Origin: Tubiluchus corallicola
Lineage: Eukaryota; Priapulida; Priapulimorpha; Priapulimorphida; Tubiluchidae
DNA: 38,158 nt
Direction: 5' to 3'
Assembly: GCA_030141605.1 (NCBI GenBank)
Contig: JAQGDQ010000784.1
Coordinates: forward strand, 57,831-95,988
A program made the position numbers and the translations under genes. The notes beneath the pieces were generated by a model. The model saw only the letters and a list, made by a program, of their open reading frames with translations. It ran no database searches and was not told the DNA's origin. Below, one piece after another: positions 9,960 to 21,826 of the stretch. Position 1 is the stretch's first letter. Each line of letters begins with the position of its first letter.

Positions 9960-12900
9960 TCATACAAATGAGGAAAAGCCTGGTAGTGGTGCTCGTGAGC
10001 CGGCCATGTTGTTTATAACAATATGGCCGCCAGAATTTAATGCTTGACTAGCATCGCTGTCCGTATAGCTGTACGCTGTTGGCCGAATTGGTTGCCAGTT
10101 TGGGTTATCCGAAACAGCATTTGCGTAATGATTAACGAACGAATCCGGCGGCACTTTAACGTCCTGATCTGAATCAGTTTCGGTCTCAGAGCCGCGTGAA
10201 TCGCCAGACGACAAATTGGATTTACGATCTGTTACGCTGCTATCGTCAGGCTCGGGATAACTGTGCTGATCATCTTCATCAAAGTACGTCACGCTGCCTG
10301 GACTGGGACGAGGTGGTGTCCTAGTGTAAGAGTTCTTTCTCTGAGAGCGGCCTGATGTGCGTGATTTCTGGTTTCTCATAGACCCATTGCTTGTTATTTG
10401 TCGTCGCAATCTGTCGTCTAGCTCGTAGGCTGCAAATCCGCCGGAATCATCCAAAATGAGAAACTGATCGCCTGCTATGGCTGGAAGCGTACTTTCAGAT
10501 TTTGGCAACCTTTTGCGACTTGAACCTCGATGGCAAAGAAATGCAGTGAGAAGGATAACGATAATGATAAATGACAAAGCAACAATAATGAGAAACCAAG
10601 GCTCTTCATAGAAAAATTTGGCCAGGGCTACTGTTGGAGTCTCCATAAACTCAGAAGCAGCACTTGGTTCGCTTATTCCGTGACCATTGACAGCAATAAC
10701 TCGAAAGTTGTACTTTGTCCCAGGCTTAAGAGTTGTATAGGCTATTGTGTAGCTAAGAGCAGTGCTACTTGTATTAGCGTGAAGTTCCCAAATAGCAACG
10801 TGTTCGTCTTGCTTCTCTACAAGATAATAAATGATATTTGACCAACCGCCTGTTGCTGGCCTTGACCAAGTAAGAGTTACACTTGAATCGCCAGTGCTTA
10901 GCAATGGTGTGCCTGGTGCACTTGGAGAACCGGGCTGTGGACCGGTGGTCACATTAGCAATTTTGTCCGAACCATAACCCTTGGACGTTCTTGCCGACAC
11001 GTGAAATGTGTACGTCTCGTGTGTCAAAAGGCTGTGGACGTACAGCGAAGTATTTGAAGCACCCATCAGAATCTCAGTGCTAATTCCTGCCTTCCAATAA
11101 ACTACTTTATATCCAGTCAGTTCACCATTAGGTTCCGGTGGTGGAAGCCATGACACAATCAACGAAGTCATCATAATATCTGAAAAGGATACTGCACCAG
11201 GTGGTCCTGGAATGTCTTCATGAGTTCTTACTTGGACAACAGTACTGTTGGGACCAACACCTGCAAAGTTATATACTAGTATCTGCATGTCAATGATTGT
11301 GTATTTTGGTAGGTTACCTATAGTTTGCTCATTTGTTGCAGCAGACAAATCTAGAGAGTAGTAATTATCAGCCGAGTAAGAATAAAATAAGCGATAACCA
11401 AGAATATCGCCATTGGTAGAATCCTCGGGAGGTGGATGCCATTGTACGTGCACAGCAGTTGAATTAAGAGCTTCTGCTTTCACGCTTTCTGGTGGCGCTG
11501 TTGGTGCTGCTTCACCTACATAAAGAATCACAGGAACTGTTGCAGAACTCTTTCCTACACTGTTATAAGATAACATTTTTATTTCGTAGTCACGACCGCT
11601 TAACAAATTATCAAGAGTAAACATTGTGTCGTCGGGAGCAGGCACGTCAGTTTGCATGTAATCGGCCATGCTCAAATAGACCTTATGAAGTATCTGATAT
11701 CCCCCTCGCTCGCCATTCCAAGTTTCCAGAGGTGGCACATCCCAAGAAATCTGAACAGAAGTTTGTGTAATGGGAAATACTTTGAGGTCAGACGGTGGCA
11801 AGGATGGTTTGTCAATAAGGGTTTTTACAACAGATGAAGCATCACTCCATGGACTAACTCCCTTGTCATTGGTTGCCTGCATCCTAAAGCTGTAGTCAGT
11901 GTTTGGATACAGCCCTGTTACTGTATGGGAAGTAACATCTGGAGCAACACGATCTGGATGAGAATTCCAAATTTGATTATTTCCTGTTCGCAGCTGTATG
12001 GTATAATAGCGAATAGGACTATATCCGTCACTTCCGGTTCTCCAAGACACTGTTGCACTGCGTGACTCAATCTGTGACGGACTTACTGTTACATCACGCG
12101 GCGCATCTGGTGTGCCACGATTGGAAATAGTATACAAACGTACAATGGCAGGCTGACCCCATCCCAAACGTGTTGAAGCAGACAAACGGAAGATATAGTA
12201 CTGCTCTCGCTGCAAGTTGTTCACGCTGTATGAATGTACGTTAGGACCTAAATCATCATTAACAATACTTGAACCCTCTCCTAAGTTCTCTAACCAGTAT
12301 TCAATTTTGTAACCAGTCAGATGACCATTGGGCTCTAATGGGTCATTCCATGTAACGATCGCAGTAGTATAAGTAACATCTGGGAAAAATACATCAGTTG
12401 GTGGACCAGGAACGTCTTCATACGTTTGAGCATGAGTGGGATTGCTCAAAACACCATCTCCCACTCTTGTGTAGCCCAAAACCATGAAAGTATAAGTGAC
12501 AAAACTACGTAATCCTTGCAATAGCACATGTCTTGTACTGTTGCCTGGCACATCATGTGTTTGAAATTGAATTTCTGGATTACCGTAATGTATCTTATAC
12601 CCCAGGATGACACCATTTCTGTCTCTCCCCGGAATATCACTCCAGTCCACCATGATGGTTCTGGATCCCGTTGTTGTTGCATTTACAGAAGAAGGTCCGG
12701 CACTGGGAGTAGACTCTCTTGTCATCGCTTCTGTTACTCCACTAAATGGACTTGAACCAACATTATTATAAGCTGCAATTTGAACACGATATGCTGTAAA
12801 AGCCTCAAGATTCTTCAAAACAAAACTGTTTGTATATGGATCTGAGATGATTTCATATGTAAGCACTGATCCTAAGTACACGGGTTCATGCGTTAAGTTA

Positions 12901-15900
12901 TAGCCTCTTGGGATGCCGTTCCAATGTGTATCTGGTAAAGGGGTCCAGCGCAAAGTTATAGAAAATGCATCAACAGCTCTACCTATCAGGTCGCTTGGTG
13001 CAAACTCCGGATAGTCTTCGAGTGTTTCAAATGCATCTGATGGAATACTAGGTGCACTGTTACCAACAACATTACCTGCAATAATGCGCAGCTTGTAAGT
13101 TGTGAATGGTCGTAAATTGTTGACAGATATTGCTGTGGCCTCAGGATCCCGGATTTCGTATATAACGGACCAATCTCCAACGGCATCTATTTGACCTTCA
13201 ATGGTCCAAAGAGTAATGGAAGTTTCCCCATCGTAACCGGGCACAAAAGACAGAAGCGCAGATCTAGACGAAACGTTCGAAATTCGTAAGTCAGTCGGTG
13301 GCCCCGGCAGTTTGGGAGGAACACCGGACTTAATTGTTGCCGATGTCGGCAAACCGGTACCAACTATTGTGCTTGCTGCTATAGTGAAAGTGTACTCTGT
13401 TACCGGCTGTAGGCCCACCGCAGTGTAGTTAAAAGTATATGGTGAAAAGTCTAAAGATATATAATCTGAAGAATTGTACGTCTCTTGGTACAGCAAATTG
13501 TAACCAGTTAGAATTCCATTGATCTCATCAGGAGCCGACCAAACCATAGATACTCTGGTGTCTTGAATATCATAGAAACTAAAGCTTCCAACTTGCGCTG
13601 GGACATCTTCTAAAGTTCGTACTCTGGAAGGAGCACTGGGCGGCCCATCCCCTACTTTCGTGTAACCTAAAACTGTGATCTTATATTCAGTGTATTTAGA
13701 CAAATTACTTACGGTACCGCCATGTAACGATGTAGGATCGTAATTAGGCGGTACGGACTCAACCTGTTCCAGTGTATCGTCGGCAGTTTTATTGGCCATG
13801 ATCTTATACCCAAGTAAAACACCATTAATAGACTGGAAATTTATGGGCATCCACGTGACATTAATCGATGTAGAACTGCTGGCAATGACAGTTTCAATGG
13901 TGGGCGCTGCAGATGGAACGCCCTCCAACGTCTGTTCGACTACACTGTCGCTGTAAATTCCAACACCAATATTGTTATAAGCAGCCATTTGAATTTCGTA
14001 AGCTTTCCAGGGTTCTAAATCTATGATGAGGTAATTCCTTTGAGCTTCGTTAGTCACATTTATATATTTCCATTGTATCGTGTCGCCGTATCCGTCTAAC
14101 TTGTAACGAATCATGTAACCCAGTAGGACGCCATTCCACTCATCGGTTGGCGGCTGTTGCCATTGCACCATAATCGACGACTGAGAATTAGCGCTGGCAC
14201 TAACGCCAGTAGGTGGTGCGCCTGGCGGTTCCTGCGGCAAAGTTACGGTCGTACTAGGGTTACTGAAAGGGCCTTCACCGATGCCATTTTTAGCAGCAAC
14301 TCTAAACTGGTAGCTGCTCGCAGCTTGAAGGTTGGAAACGACCAAATAGTGTTGATCGGCCGGTACGTTATTGTTTTCGACCTGCCAGCCTAAGCTAGGA
14401 TCTAGCGTAGGTCCATCAAGAGACACGAGTCTTTTTTGGACAACGTAATGCTCAATCGGACTGTTTCCATCAAAACTGGGTATCCAACTAACATTTACGG
14501 TTCGTTTCAGGCTTGGCACGATCACCACAGTGTTTATCGTTGGCGGATGTGGCAACTCCACAATAGTTAACAATGCGCTCCGCGTATCATTTCCGCCAGA
14601 TGAAATGACCCAGCATGTATAGTTTCCAATGTCGTCACTTCGAACGTCAGTTATTTGCAATGTGCCGTTACCGAAAATGGTATGTCGAGACTGCGTTGAG
14701 GGATTAATTTCTGCATCCTTATGAAACCACTTCCACTGCACCGTTATCATTGCATCGTGCGCAACTCCGCACTGAAACTGCGCAGTTGTGCTGATCAAAA
14801 CATCCGTATCGACAGGCGGAGCTATGATTTCAGTACGCATTGTTACCGTCAGCACAGCGGAACTGGTAATCTGACCTAGTCTGTTACCTGCCTCGCAATG
14901 GTACACACCACTATCGGACTGTACAAGACCGGCAATGAACAGATCACCTTCGGCTAAAATTTGTAAGTGAGCGGAGGTGTTGATAACAGTGCCATTATAC
15001 TTCCAGGTGACGGCAGGAACAGGCGCACCTGTAACTCGGCAATGCAATCGAACATCATTCCCGCTCAGCGCCGTGGTATTTTTGGGAACTGTTACCCATT
15101 CCGGACTGGATTCTTCAATTTTCAGCCAAGTGTACGCCGATGTTTCGCCGGCACTGTTATGCGCAATACACTGGTAGACGCCGCTGATGCTCATCCTCAA
15201 ATCATCAATAACCAAAGAGCCATTGCTCAACTGAGTATATTTCGCATCAGACAAAGTATCGACGCTTATCGTATTTCTATACCAGTGAATAGTCGGAGAG
15301 GGGGCGCCCGAAACTTTGCACGGCAGCATGACTTGGCTACCGATTTCCCCTCGAATCTCCGGCAACGGCGGCTGCAACAGCTCTGGCTTCTCTTCTATTG
15401 TAAGTACGGCAGAAGCCGTAGCCGGGGGTAACGTAAACCCCTGTAGCGTGGCTTCACATTCGAATGTGCCCGCATGTCTTCTCGAAGGGCTTTTGATCGT
15501 AAGATGGTACCGCGAGGGCGATAACACGTAATTGACGTTGTCGGAAATTAAATAAATTCCATTACGCTTCCATCGCAGGCTCAATCTTGTCAGCGGCCGC
15601 CCGTTCGCGATGCATTCGAACTTCGCCGAAGCCGCACCAAGCACCACGGTCATGTTTTTAGGCGGTATCACAATCTTGGGTTCGACGACGTCGGGCAAAG
15701 CACCAGAATTGATTACGGTCAACGAAACGTTTCCACTGAGCTCCGTCAGACCAAGCTGGGCATTGAGAGCCTCGAGTCTATACAAACCGCTATCAGAAAC
15801 CACACTGTCTAATATAACAAACTGATTACTAAGTGTAATAACATGCTTTTGGCTGGGGAACAAATAGCTGCCGTTCACTTGCCACGTAGCATCGATAGCT

Positions 15901-16331
15901 GGATAGCTATCAATGGGTGGATGGTCCATGACTACAGCCTGTCCGACAGTCACTGTATAATTTGCCTGCCTTACATCGGCAAACGGGGACATATAGGCCA
16001 CGTGTAACGTTGCTTTATTACTAAAAACTGATCCGACGCTGTTGCGAGCGACACACTGATATTCTCCCGCATCACTGCGGGCAGCAGAGGATATTCGCAG
16101 GAAAGTGTTGCTGGTAAAGTCGTCCAGGTAATCTCCGTTCTTCAGCCATCTGTAGTCGGGCTGCGGCACCCCTAGAGCGCGACACTGTAGAATCTTTCGG
16201 CTGGCTTCTAGAACTATGCCACCGATGGGATGCTGCTGAAACTGGGGAGGCGTGTCCAGCGCGGCACTTTTGAATAAAGAGCAAACAACTGCAACAAACG
16301 CTACAGTGAGGTAGATACTGCTGAGAACCAT
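9960..16331 (-). CDS. sdk: Sidekick homophilic adhesion protein, complete and intronless
   Basis: 2123 residues in one frame, close to known Sidekick proteins (about 2170-2220). Layout: signal peptide 1-25 (hydrophobic, cleavage near SAA/LD); six Ig domains at about 28-114, 115-217, 218-315, 316-408, 409-499 and 500-592; thirteen fibronectin III domains at about 593-1905; one membrane helix at 1912-1932; and a 191-residue cytoplasmic tail. The tail keeps Sidekick-specific blocks (GGFAAYELDDR, YTRTPPRPSPGS, DSFVNHY, AYSYTDSD) and ends GFSSFV, the PDZ ligand that binds MAGI-type scaffolds. Ig2 lacks both canonical cysteines. Known role of the family: homophilic adhesion at synapses, in lamina-specific wiring, and at epithelial tricellular junctions. 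The start is chosen because it gives the signal peptide. The absence of any intron over 6.4 kb is highly unusual for this gene, yet the frame is intact. It is either an intron-lost gene or a functional retrocopy. Confidence 0.97.
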   Translation of the reverse strand: MVLSSIYLTVAFVAVVCSLFKSAALDTPPQFQQHPIGGIVLEASRKILQCRALGVPQPDYRWLKNGDYLDDFTSNTFLRISSAARSDAGEYQCVARNSVGSVFSNKATLHVAYMSPFADVRQANYTVTVGQAVVMDHPPIDSYPAIDATWQVNGSYLFPSQKHVITLSNQFVILDSVVSDSGLYRLEALNAQLGLTELSGNVSLTVINSGALPDVVEPKIVIPPKNMTVVLGAASAKFECIANGRPLTRLSLRWKRNGIYLISDNVNYVLSPSRYHLTIKSPSRRHAGTFECEATLQGFTLPPATASAVLTIEEKPELLQPPLPEIRGEIGSQVMLPCKVSGAPSPTIHWYRNTISVDTLSDAKYTQLSNGSLVIDDLRMSISGVYQCIAHNSAGETSAYTWLKIEESSPEWVTVPKNTTALSGNDVRLHCRVTGAPVPAVTWKYNGTVINTSAHLQILAEGDLFIAGLVQSDSGVYHCEAGNRLGQITSSAVLTVTMRTEIIAPPVDTDVLISTTAQFQCGVAHDAMITVQWKWFHKDAEINPSTQSRHTIFGNGTLQITDVRSDDIGNYTCWVISSGGNDTRSALLTIVELPHPPTINTVVIVPSLKRTVNVSWIPSFDGNSPIEHYVVQKRLVSLDGPTLDPSLGWQVENNNVPADQHYLVVSNLQAASSYQFRVAAKNGIGEGPFSNPSTTVTLPQEPPGAPPTGVSASANSQSSIMVQWQQPPTDEWNGVLLGYMIRYKLDGYGDTIQWKYINVTNEAQRNYLIIDLEPWKAYEIQMAAYNNIGVGIYSDSVVEQTLEGVPSAAPTIETVIASSSTSINVTWMPINFQSINGVLLGYKIMANKTADDTLEQVESVPPNYDPTSLHGGTVSNLSKYTEYKITVLGYTKVGDGPPSAPSRVRTLEDVPAQVGSFSFYDIQDTRVSMVWSAPDEINGILTGYNLLYQETYNSSDYISLDFSPYTFNYTAVGLQPVTEYTFTIAASTIVGTGLPTSATIKSGVPPKLPGPPTDLRISNVSSRSALLSFVPGYDGETSITLWTIEGQIDAVGDWSVIYEIRDPEATAISVNNLRPFTTYKLRIIAGNVVGNSAPSIPSDAFETLEDYPEFAPSDLIGRAVDAFSITLRWTPLPDTHWNGIPRGYNLTHEPVYLGSVLTYEIISDPYTNSFVLKNLEAFTAYRVQIAAYNNVGSSPFSGVTEAMTRESTPSAGPSSVNATTTGSRTIMVDWSDIPGRDRNGVILGYKIHYGNPEIQFQTHDVPGNSTRHVLLQGLRSFVTYTFMVLGYTRVGDGVLSNPTHAQTYEDVPGPPTDVFFPDVTYTTAIVTWNDPLEPNGHLTGYKIEYWLENLGEGSSIVNDDLGPNVHSYSVNNLQREQYYIFRLSASTRLGWGQPAIVRLYTISNRGTPDAPRDVTVSPSQIESRSATVSWRTGSDGYSPIRYYTIQLRTGNNQIWNSHPDRVAPDVTSHTVTGLYPNTDYSFRMQATNDKGVSPWSDASSVVKTLIDKPSLPPSDLKVFPITQTSVQISWDVPPLETWNGERGGYQILHKVYLSMADYMQTDVPAPDDTMFTLDNLLSGRDYEIKMLSYNSVGKSSATVPVILYVGEAAPTAPPESVKAEALNSTAVHVQWHPPPEDSTNGDILGYRLFYSYSADNYYSLDLSAATNEQTIGNLPKYTIIDMQILVYNFAGVGPNSTVVQVRTHEDIPGPPGAVSFSDIMMTSLIVSWLPPPEPNGELTGYKVVYWKAGISTEILMGASNTSLYVHSLLTHETYTFHVSARTSKGYGSDKIANVTTGPQPGSPSAPGTPLLSTGDSSVTLTWSRPATGGWSNIIYYLVEKQDEHVAIWELHANTSSTALSYTIAYTTLKPGTKYNFRVIAVNGHGISEPSAASEFMETPTVALAKFFYEEPWFLIIVALSFIIIVILLTAFLCHRGSSRKRLPKSESTLPAIAGDQFLILDDSGGFAAYELDDRLRRQITSNGSMRNQKSRTSGRSQRKNSYTRTPPRPSPGSVTYFDEDDQHSYPEPDDSSVTDRKSNLSSGDSRGSETETDSDQDVKVPPDSFVNHYANAVSDNPNWQPIRPTAYSYTDSDASQALNSGGHIVINNMAGSRAPLPGFSSFV

Positions 16332-16444
16332 CGTTGATTCATTGATACAGTCACATTACAAGATGTAGTCTGTGGTACAAGTGTGCGACAAAATGAACTA
16401 ATGGCACTTCAAAACTTTAAGTCATCTCCAGAAAATTTATCCAT
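16332..16444 (-). promoter_or_regulatory. Candidate Sidekick 5' UTR exon with short uORF
   Basis: On the minus strand a strong acceptor (CGTTTTTTTGCAG) ends at 16445. Immediately after it an ATG opens an 11-codon frame that stops before the Sidekick ATG. So the 5' UTR may still contain at least one intron and an upstream ORF. This is inferred from sequence only; no donor exon was identified. Confidence 0.3.
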
Positions 16445-16579
16445 CTGCAAAAAAACGAAACGTATTGTAAGTTCGTGGAAAATTTAGCACATGTTATTAT
16501 AACTAGTTCTTACAATGTGATATTTGAACATTCTGTGATGGCAATAGAAAAGCTGATGCATATACTTAAGCCATTATAC

Positions 16580-17079
16580 CAGGGGTGTGCAAATTATCTG
16601 ACTAGCCGGGCCACATTAAACTTTCCCGCAATTCCTGCGGGCCACAGGCAGTTTGATCGAGAAGCCAAGTACAGACAGGCCTAATAACGATTTTTTTGCA
16701 TCCGATCTGCGTACATCATTACTACTACACTCAAGAAACTATTTTAGAAGTTATTAAAATTTATATTACGAGCCATATATTTCTACTTTCAGGACAGATA
16801 GTGGTAATTTCATTACAATGCATATTAGTAATGTGTATCACACAGTCTGTGTAGTACAGTGACATTAAGCTACGACCGTCTTGTAAAGGTTGATGGCATC
16901 CGATCTAGTAGAAAAAACTACCCGCACTATCTTTGGGATCGTGGCACGGATTTCAGCTGGATACAGTCAATTAATCGCCCGGGCCGCACTTTCATTAGGT
17001 TGACAAATCTCTTCGCGGGCCGAGCAAATTCTCTCGGCGGGCCGCAAGTGGCCCGCGGGCCGCAATTTGCACACGACTG
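16580..17079. mobile_element. hAT MITE family A, copy 1 (500 bp)
   Basis: Begins CAGGGGTGTGCAAATT and ends AATTTGCACACGACTG. It is flanked by a perfect 8-bp duplication CATTATAC (16572-16579 and 17080-17087). Subterminal GGCCCGCGGGCC blocks are typical of Charlie/Tip100-like hAT ends. It shares its full length with 28545-29038 in the opposite orientation. There is no transposase frame. Confidence 0.93.
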
Positions 17080-17087
17080 CATTATAC

Positions 17088-20000
17088 CTACACATTGTAT
17101 TATGTCCCACGCATAGGCTTCATGCATTATATTTTTTTAAAAATGTTTATTTTAATTATATTTTGTGCTTGGCTCTATACATACAAGCGCATTGTCCATA
17201 AGCTCAGTAAAGCATCTATTATATGGGTCATTCTCTACAGAACGTGCAAAACAGATGTGAAAAAATCTGCTAAATGACGGGAAAGATCTTCTTAAAAATG
17301 CTCCGCCCTGTTATTAATAAGGTTCCCTTGTATACAAAAAGGATACTGACAGAGCTTAAAACACTTGTAAAAATTAGCTATTAGTAAAAGTTATCTGAAT
17401 AATTACTTTTGTCATTACTGTTACAGACGTGATGTGTGCAATACAACCTATAAACATCAACCAGTGTCATAAACCAATGGTCTTATAAAATATATTTTTT
17501 GTCCGTTGCTTTAAATATCTGGTCAAATTTTTATGCAAATGCAACCTTTTTATACGTTGAACTGGTTTTCACGTTTGTTGGGCAGTGTTTGCAACTGACA
17601 TGCATCTTGAATGGACGTAGCTCATTTACGAGGAAGGATGAAAACATATCACATTGTAGGAATGTAATGGTAATAAAAGTGAATTAGATGTGACAGTTCG
17701 TTGCATTCAAAAAGATTGCATTTATAAATTTAAAAAGATACATTTTCAATTCCTTGTTTACAGACAACTGTTCTAATTATAATAGGCATTGCTGAACATA
17801 AATTTGTAATGTTCTGTTTGAATTTTTGGCAAGACCAATTTATTAGAATTTCAAGTAGTATGACTGCTTACACTAAGAAGTGAAGAAGGTGATATAGTGA
17901 AGAACACATAATCTAATCACGGGCATTTTACATTGTAAAAAAAATTCTGCTTACAAAAGATTTCAAAAACACGCTGTCTAAAGAATAAAGCTGTCTGGAT
18001 GAAGACCCTATTTTATTTAGCTGCCTACTAGCGTTATGAACATTACTACTTACTAACAGATCCACTCAGTTTAGTACATTTCTCTTGCAGCTAACTATGC
18101 AATAGGACTATGCCAAATTGCAAGCATTTTATAAAAATATAAGTTTACTTTTTAACCTGTTACTGTGTTAGTCAATCAGAAACCTTATATGAATTTGTGT
18201 CTAAAATGCAAAACATGCATATATATATAACTAATTATTGCTCATTCTAATATAACTATTAAAAATAAATATTATTAGTTACAACTACAAGTATAAGCAA
18301 CATAGGTAAACCACAAATTCCACAATCGCTAACAGAATCAGCCAAAATTTGACAACATGCAAGAGCCTCAATATACAAAAGTAAGCACTAAATATCATGA
18401 TAAAGTACAATCGCCCTAGCAATGAAATTTTAGTATTCTTATTTATAATAAAACATTATAAGACAACAGAATCATCTGATACGGTAACATTGTAATTAAC
18501 TGTGATGAGTCATGGAGCATTATTTAGTCATTGCGCAGCAGGGATATCATTCCCAAATTCACATATCAATACTTAAAAAAGAAAAAAATCAGAAGAGTGA
18601 CAAAGTATTCACTACCGCTGAAATGAATCAACTATTCACGTTAAATAAAAAGCAAACGTATAATAACGCCAATTTATTTTGAAGTAGACATCTTGAATCA
18701 AGAGTAACTTCCCTCTTCTCTTGTTAACGATGCACTGGTAAGTGCAACAGAAACGCAATAACCACGATCCGCAGACCACGACTACATGAGCGTTGAATTG
18801 ATTCACTCAGTGGGCTGAGCTAGTACTAAAGCCATAAGAATCGAAAGGATACCTTTTTCGACCGCAAGCTAGTTATGTGGATGTCATTACAAACACACTT
18901 CTGGGCCAAAAATTTTTGTCACATGTCATCTAACTCTTACACAATCAGAATGCAACAGGGAACTTAGAAAGACACTGTGTCATACGTTCGTACTTTATAA
19001 AAGCACGAAAAACACTCCAAAAAACATTAATGCTGTTGAAATTACGCGAAATTACATTATACGTTATAACTATTATTGTTATTCATATGTGAACTACAAG
19101 TGCATGTATGATGAATTTGTGGCCTTTATTATGTGAGTTTGCTTTACAGGATAACCTTCGAAGTAAGCTAATTAATAGACCTAGTAACATGCAGAGCAAA
19201 TTTCTAAGTCTGAAAGCCAGCACGCCTTTGTGGTATGGTGGCAGCATAGTTGCCTGGAAAGCAGAAGGAATGTGTTTTACTGATTGCCGTTACCATCTTT
19301 GATAAGAGAGAGAAAACAAAATACATAGAACTAAAACAGCAAGTCCACCAGTAAACTTTTCTTGCATCCTGCATGCTAGAAAAACAGGTGATGAGATATC
19401 AAAAGCATCTAGCAAATAACAAACCTACCTCCTGTAGTATACTTGCAGCTTCCAGTATGGAATGTCCCAAACCATTAGAATCAAGCAGTTGAAAATAAAA
19501 GGCATTTCACAATTTTAATAAAATTTTTATAAATATCAGCTACTTCATGCTTATAAAAGGTTTTAAAATCGTATGAGCTGATCTTTACCAATGACCAAAT
19601 TATTAACAACTAGATTAAAAGAAAATGATTTGGGCAGCGTTTTAATTCCCCTTCCTAATCCCTATTTGTAAGCTTCAGTAAGAAATCCGTAAGAATTCCA
19701 AGTAGTACTAAAATTTTGCAGTTTTTTAAACTTAACTGTGCATGTGAAGTTCAACAACGATACAATTCTATTTCCCGTATGTAAGAGGTTCTTGCATCCA
19801 TATTATTCTTGTAACGTACTTTAAATTCCCTTTATAAGTAAACATGTTTCTAGTATGTAATGTAGATTCCATTTGCAGTGTTCGGATATAGTTCATGTGC
19901 ATCATAATCTGGTCATGCCAATCGAATATTAAGACTGTAATATCTCTGCGAACAATTTGCTTTAATTCTTAATTGTTTCCAAAAACTCATTTGCTTTTGC

Positions 20001-21394
20001 AATGCGGATCATAGAAATGCCATGTCAGAAATTATTAGCATGATCAAAAGCAGGAAAAGCAAGTAAATTACCTCACATTAATTTGTCAATAAACTAGTTG
20101 TCAATGGCTGACACTTCTGAGATTTAGAAAAATATTGTGCTCGTTTTAATGATTTATAGTTAATAAAAGCTACTGTTTAATTGTTAACTTTCGGAAAAGT
20201 ACATAATATCGCTACATTACTTCTGAGATCGAACAAACAGTACAGTATTTATTTTGTTTATTTCAATAATAGCCGGAAAATCTGTGAGTGGGTCGTTGAC
20301 ATTGTGTGAAGTGCTGTACTGATCTCTCATAGCTCAAGCTAGTGATCGCTGCTTAGATCTCCCTTATTTACAAAATTTAACAAATACGGTGCAATTTCCA
20401 CAAAAAATTATTAAAATTCTGTCTGTGTAAAGTCTATGTCTATGTAGCCGTAGCGGGCCTTCGGGTATTTTAATGATAATTTGAATGACTACATCCCTGG
20501 ATACTTAAAAATTTTACTGCGCCATCATACTGAAGTACGCACATACGTACGGTAGAACAGGTAAAATTATCGCAATATTTAAACCATAATACAAAAGTTC
20601 TAAAAGCTAGGTGCAACACTAAGTGGTTATTCTATGCCCACTCGACTGTTCAGTGATCGCCGTGTACCACAGCACTGCCTTTCTAGGCATTGTGGCAAAG
20701 TGAGTCCGGTGACCAGGGCAAGGTGAAACTTAATTGGTGGTAGTAACTATACTGTGGTGGAGTGCACCTTGGTGGAATGTACTGCAGTTGAATGTATCTC
20801 GCCGAAATGTACAGCAGAGCAACATGATACCTTGCGGTATATATGTTGGCGCATTACCTTATATGTTCGAGTGACGCACGACGCCATTGTTAATAGATAA
20901 TGGCTTAATGCCTATGGTGAACCAATACGCGCTGAGTGCAGAATAGTCGAATGCGCGTGGTACTTCCCACGTAATGCTAACGCAGCATTTCACAACAAAA
21001 TTTAATAAAGTGTACTTGCAAGTGAACCAAGATTCTTTTTACTGATCTCTGTGGTCATGCTATTAAGAGCAAAATGTGAAATATATAAGACAAAAAAGCA
21101 TGTATTACAAGTAAGACAACTTGAGCTAGAGCTTAGAAGCTTGAGAGGCTGCCATCATTTTATGGTAATAACTGTTTCACGTAAGTCATTCTTGGAAAAC
21201 CAGTATGTTCCCCTTTCAGTAATTTATTGGCTAGAATTTAGATTGTTTTGAGCTATGATTTAAGATGGGTCTCGTTTTCCTTTAAGCACTGCATGTTATA
21301 AAAGAAGGCTGGACATAAGAAAAGTATTCTTCTAAGAAAAGTGTTCTGATGCACAGAACAGTAAATAAGTGGAATAGTTTCAGTCTGTCAAATA
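17088..21394. other. Intergenic between Sidekick and BNIP1, no gene found
   Basis: AT-rich, with no reading frame over 66 codons that has a recognisable motif. It presumably holds the Sidekick promoter and upstream exons, but no specific site could be supported. A GC-richer stretch at about 20640-20990 has unusual GGTGGAATGTA-like internal repetition and no identifiable ends. Confidence 0.45.
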
Positions 21395-21398
21395 GAAC

Positions 21399-21826
21399 TG
21401 TTGGAAATAGTTCAGTACTGGCATCAAAGCAAACATAGTAACAAGGCGTTCGATGACAGTAGAAACTTTTTATAGCCTGCTGCCAGTAGAGGGAGACACT
21501 GTGTTGTGGAGATCACTGACATCAAGTAGAATTGCATAGAACATCGCAGAATGTTCCGTCGGAATGACTGCCTTAGCATTTGGATCATTGTCGAACATTT
21601 GTTCTGGAAGTTTCTACAGTGCGGTATATAAGGAGAAGCAGGCCACCGACATGGGATCGCACAGAGCACACATCAACACGGACTTATACTTACTCCAGAT
21701 TTTCACGTTTATTGTAATCATTTCAACGTTCTTTCATCTTTGTGTTGTAAGAATTCTTGCTCAATAAAGTAATAACATTTAACGGCGTGTTTTCTGGTTT
21801 TGTCTACGAGCCTTCCGAGAGAAACA
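21399..21826 (+). mobile_element. Probable solo LTR (428 bp)
   Basis: Starts TGTTGGAAATAG and ends GAGAGAAACA (TGTT...AACA type termini), flanked by GAAC at 21395-21398 and 21827-21830. Inside, in LTR-like order, are a TATATAAGG box near 21625 and AATAAA near 21763, followed by a T/G-rich stretch. No internal retrotransposon coding sequence or second LTR is present. The four-base duplication is weak evidence on its own. Confidence 0.5.

Noticed and set aside
14967-15431. 154-codon frame on the strand opposite Sidekick
   Set aside because: Antisense shadow of the Ig-domain coding sequence; no independent evidence.
20425-20450. TCTATGTCTATG as a third CR1 tail
   Set aside because: No hairpin or LINE sequence precedes it.
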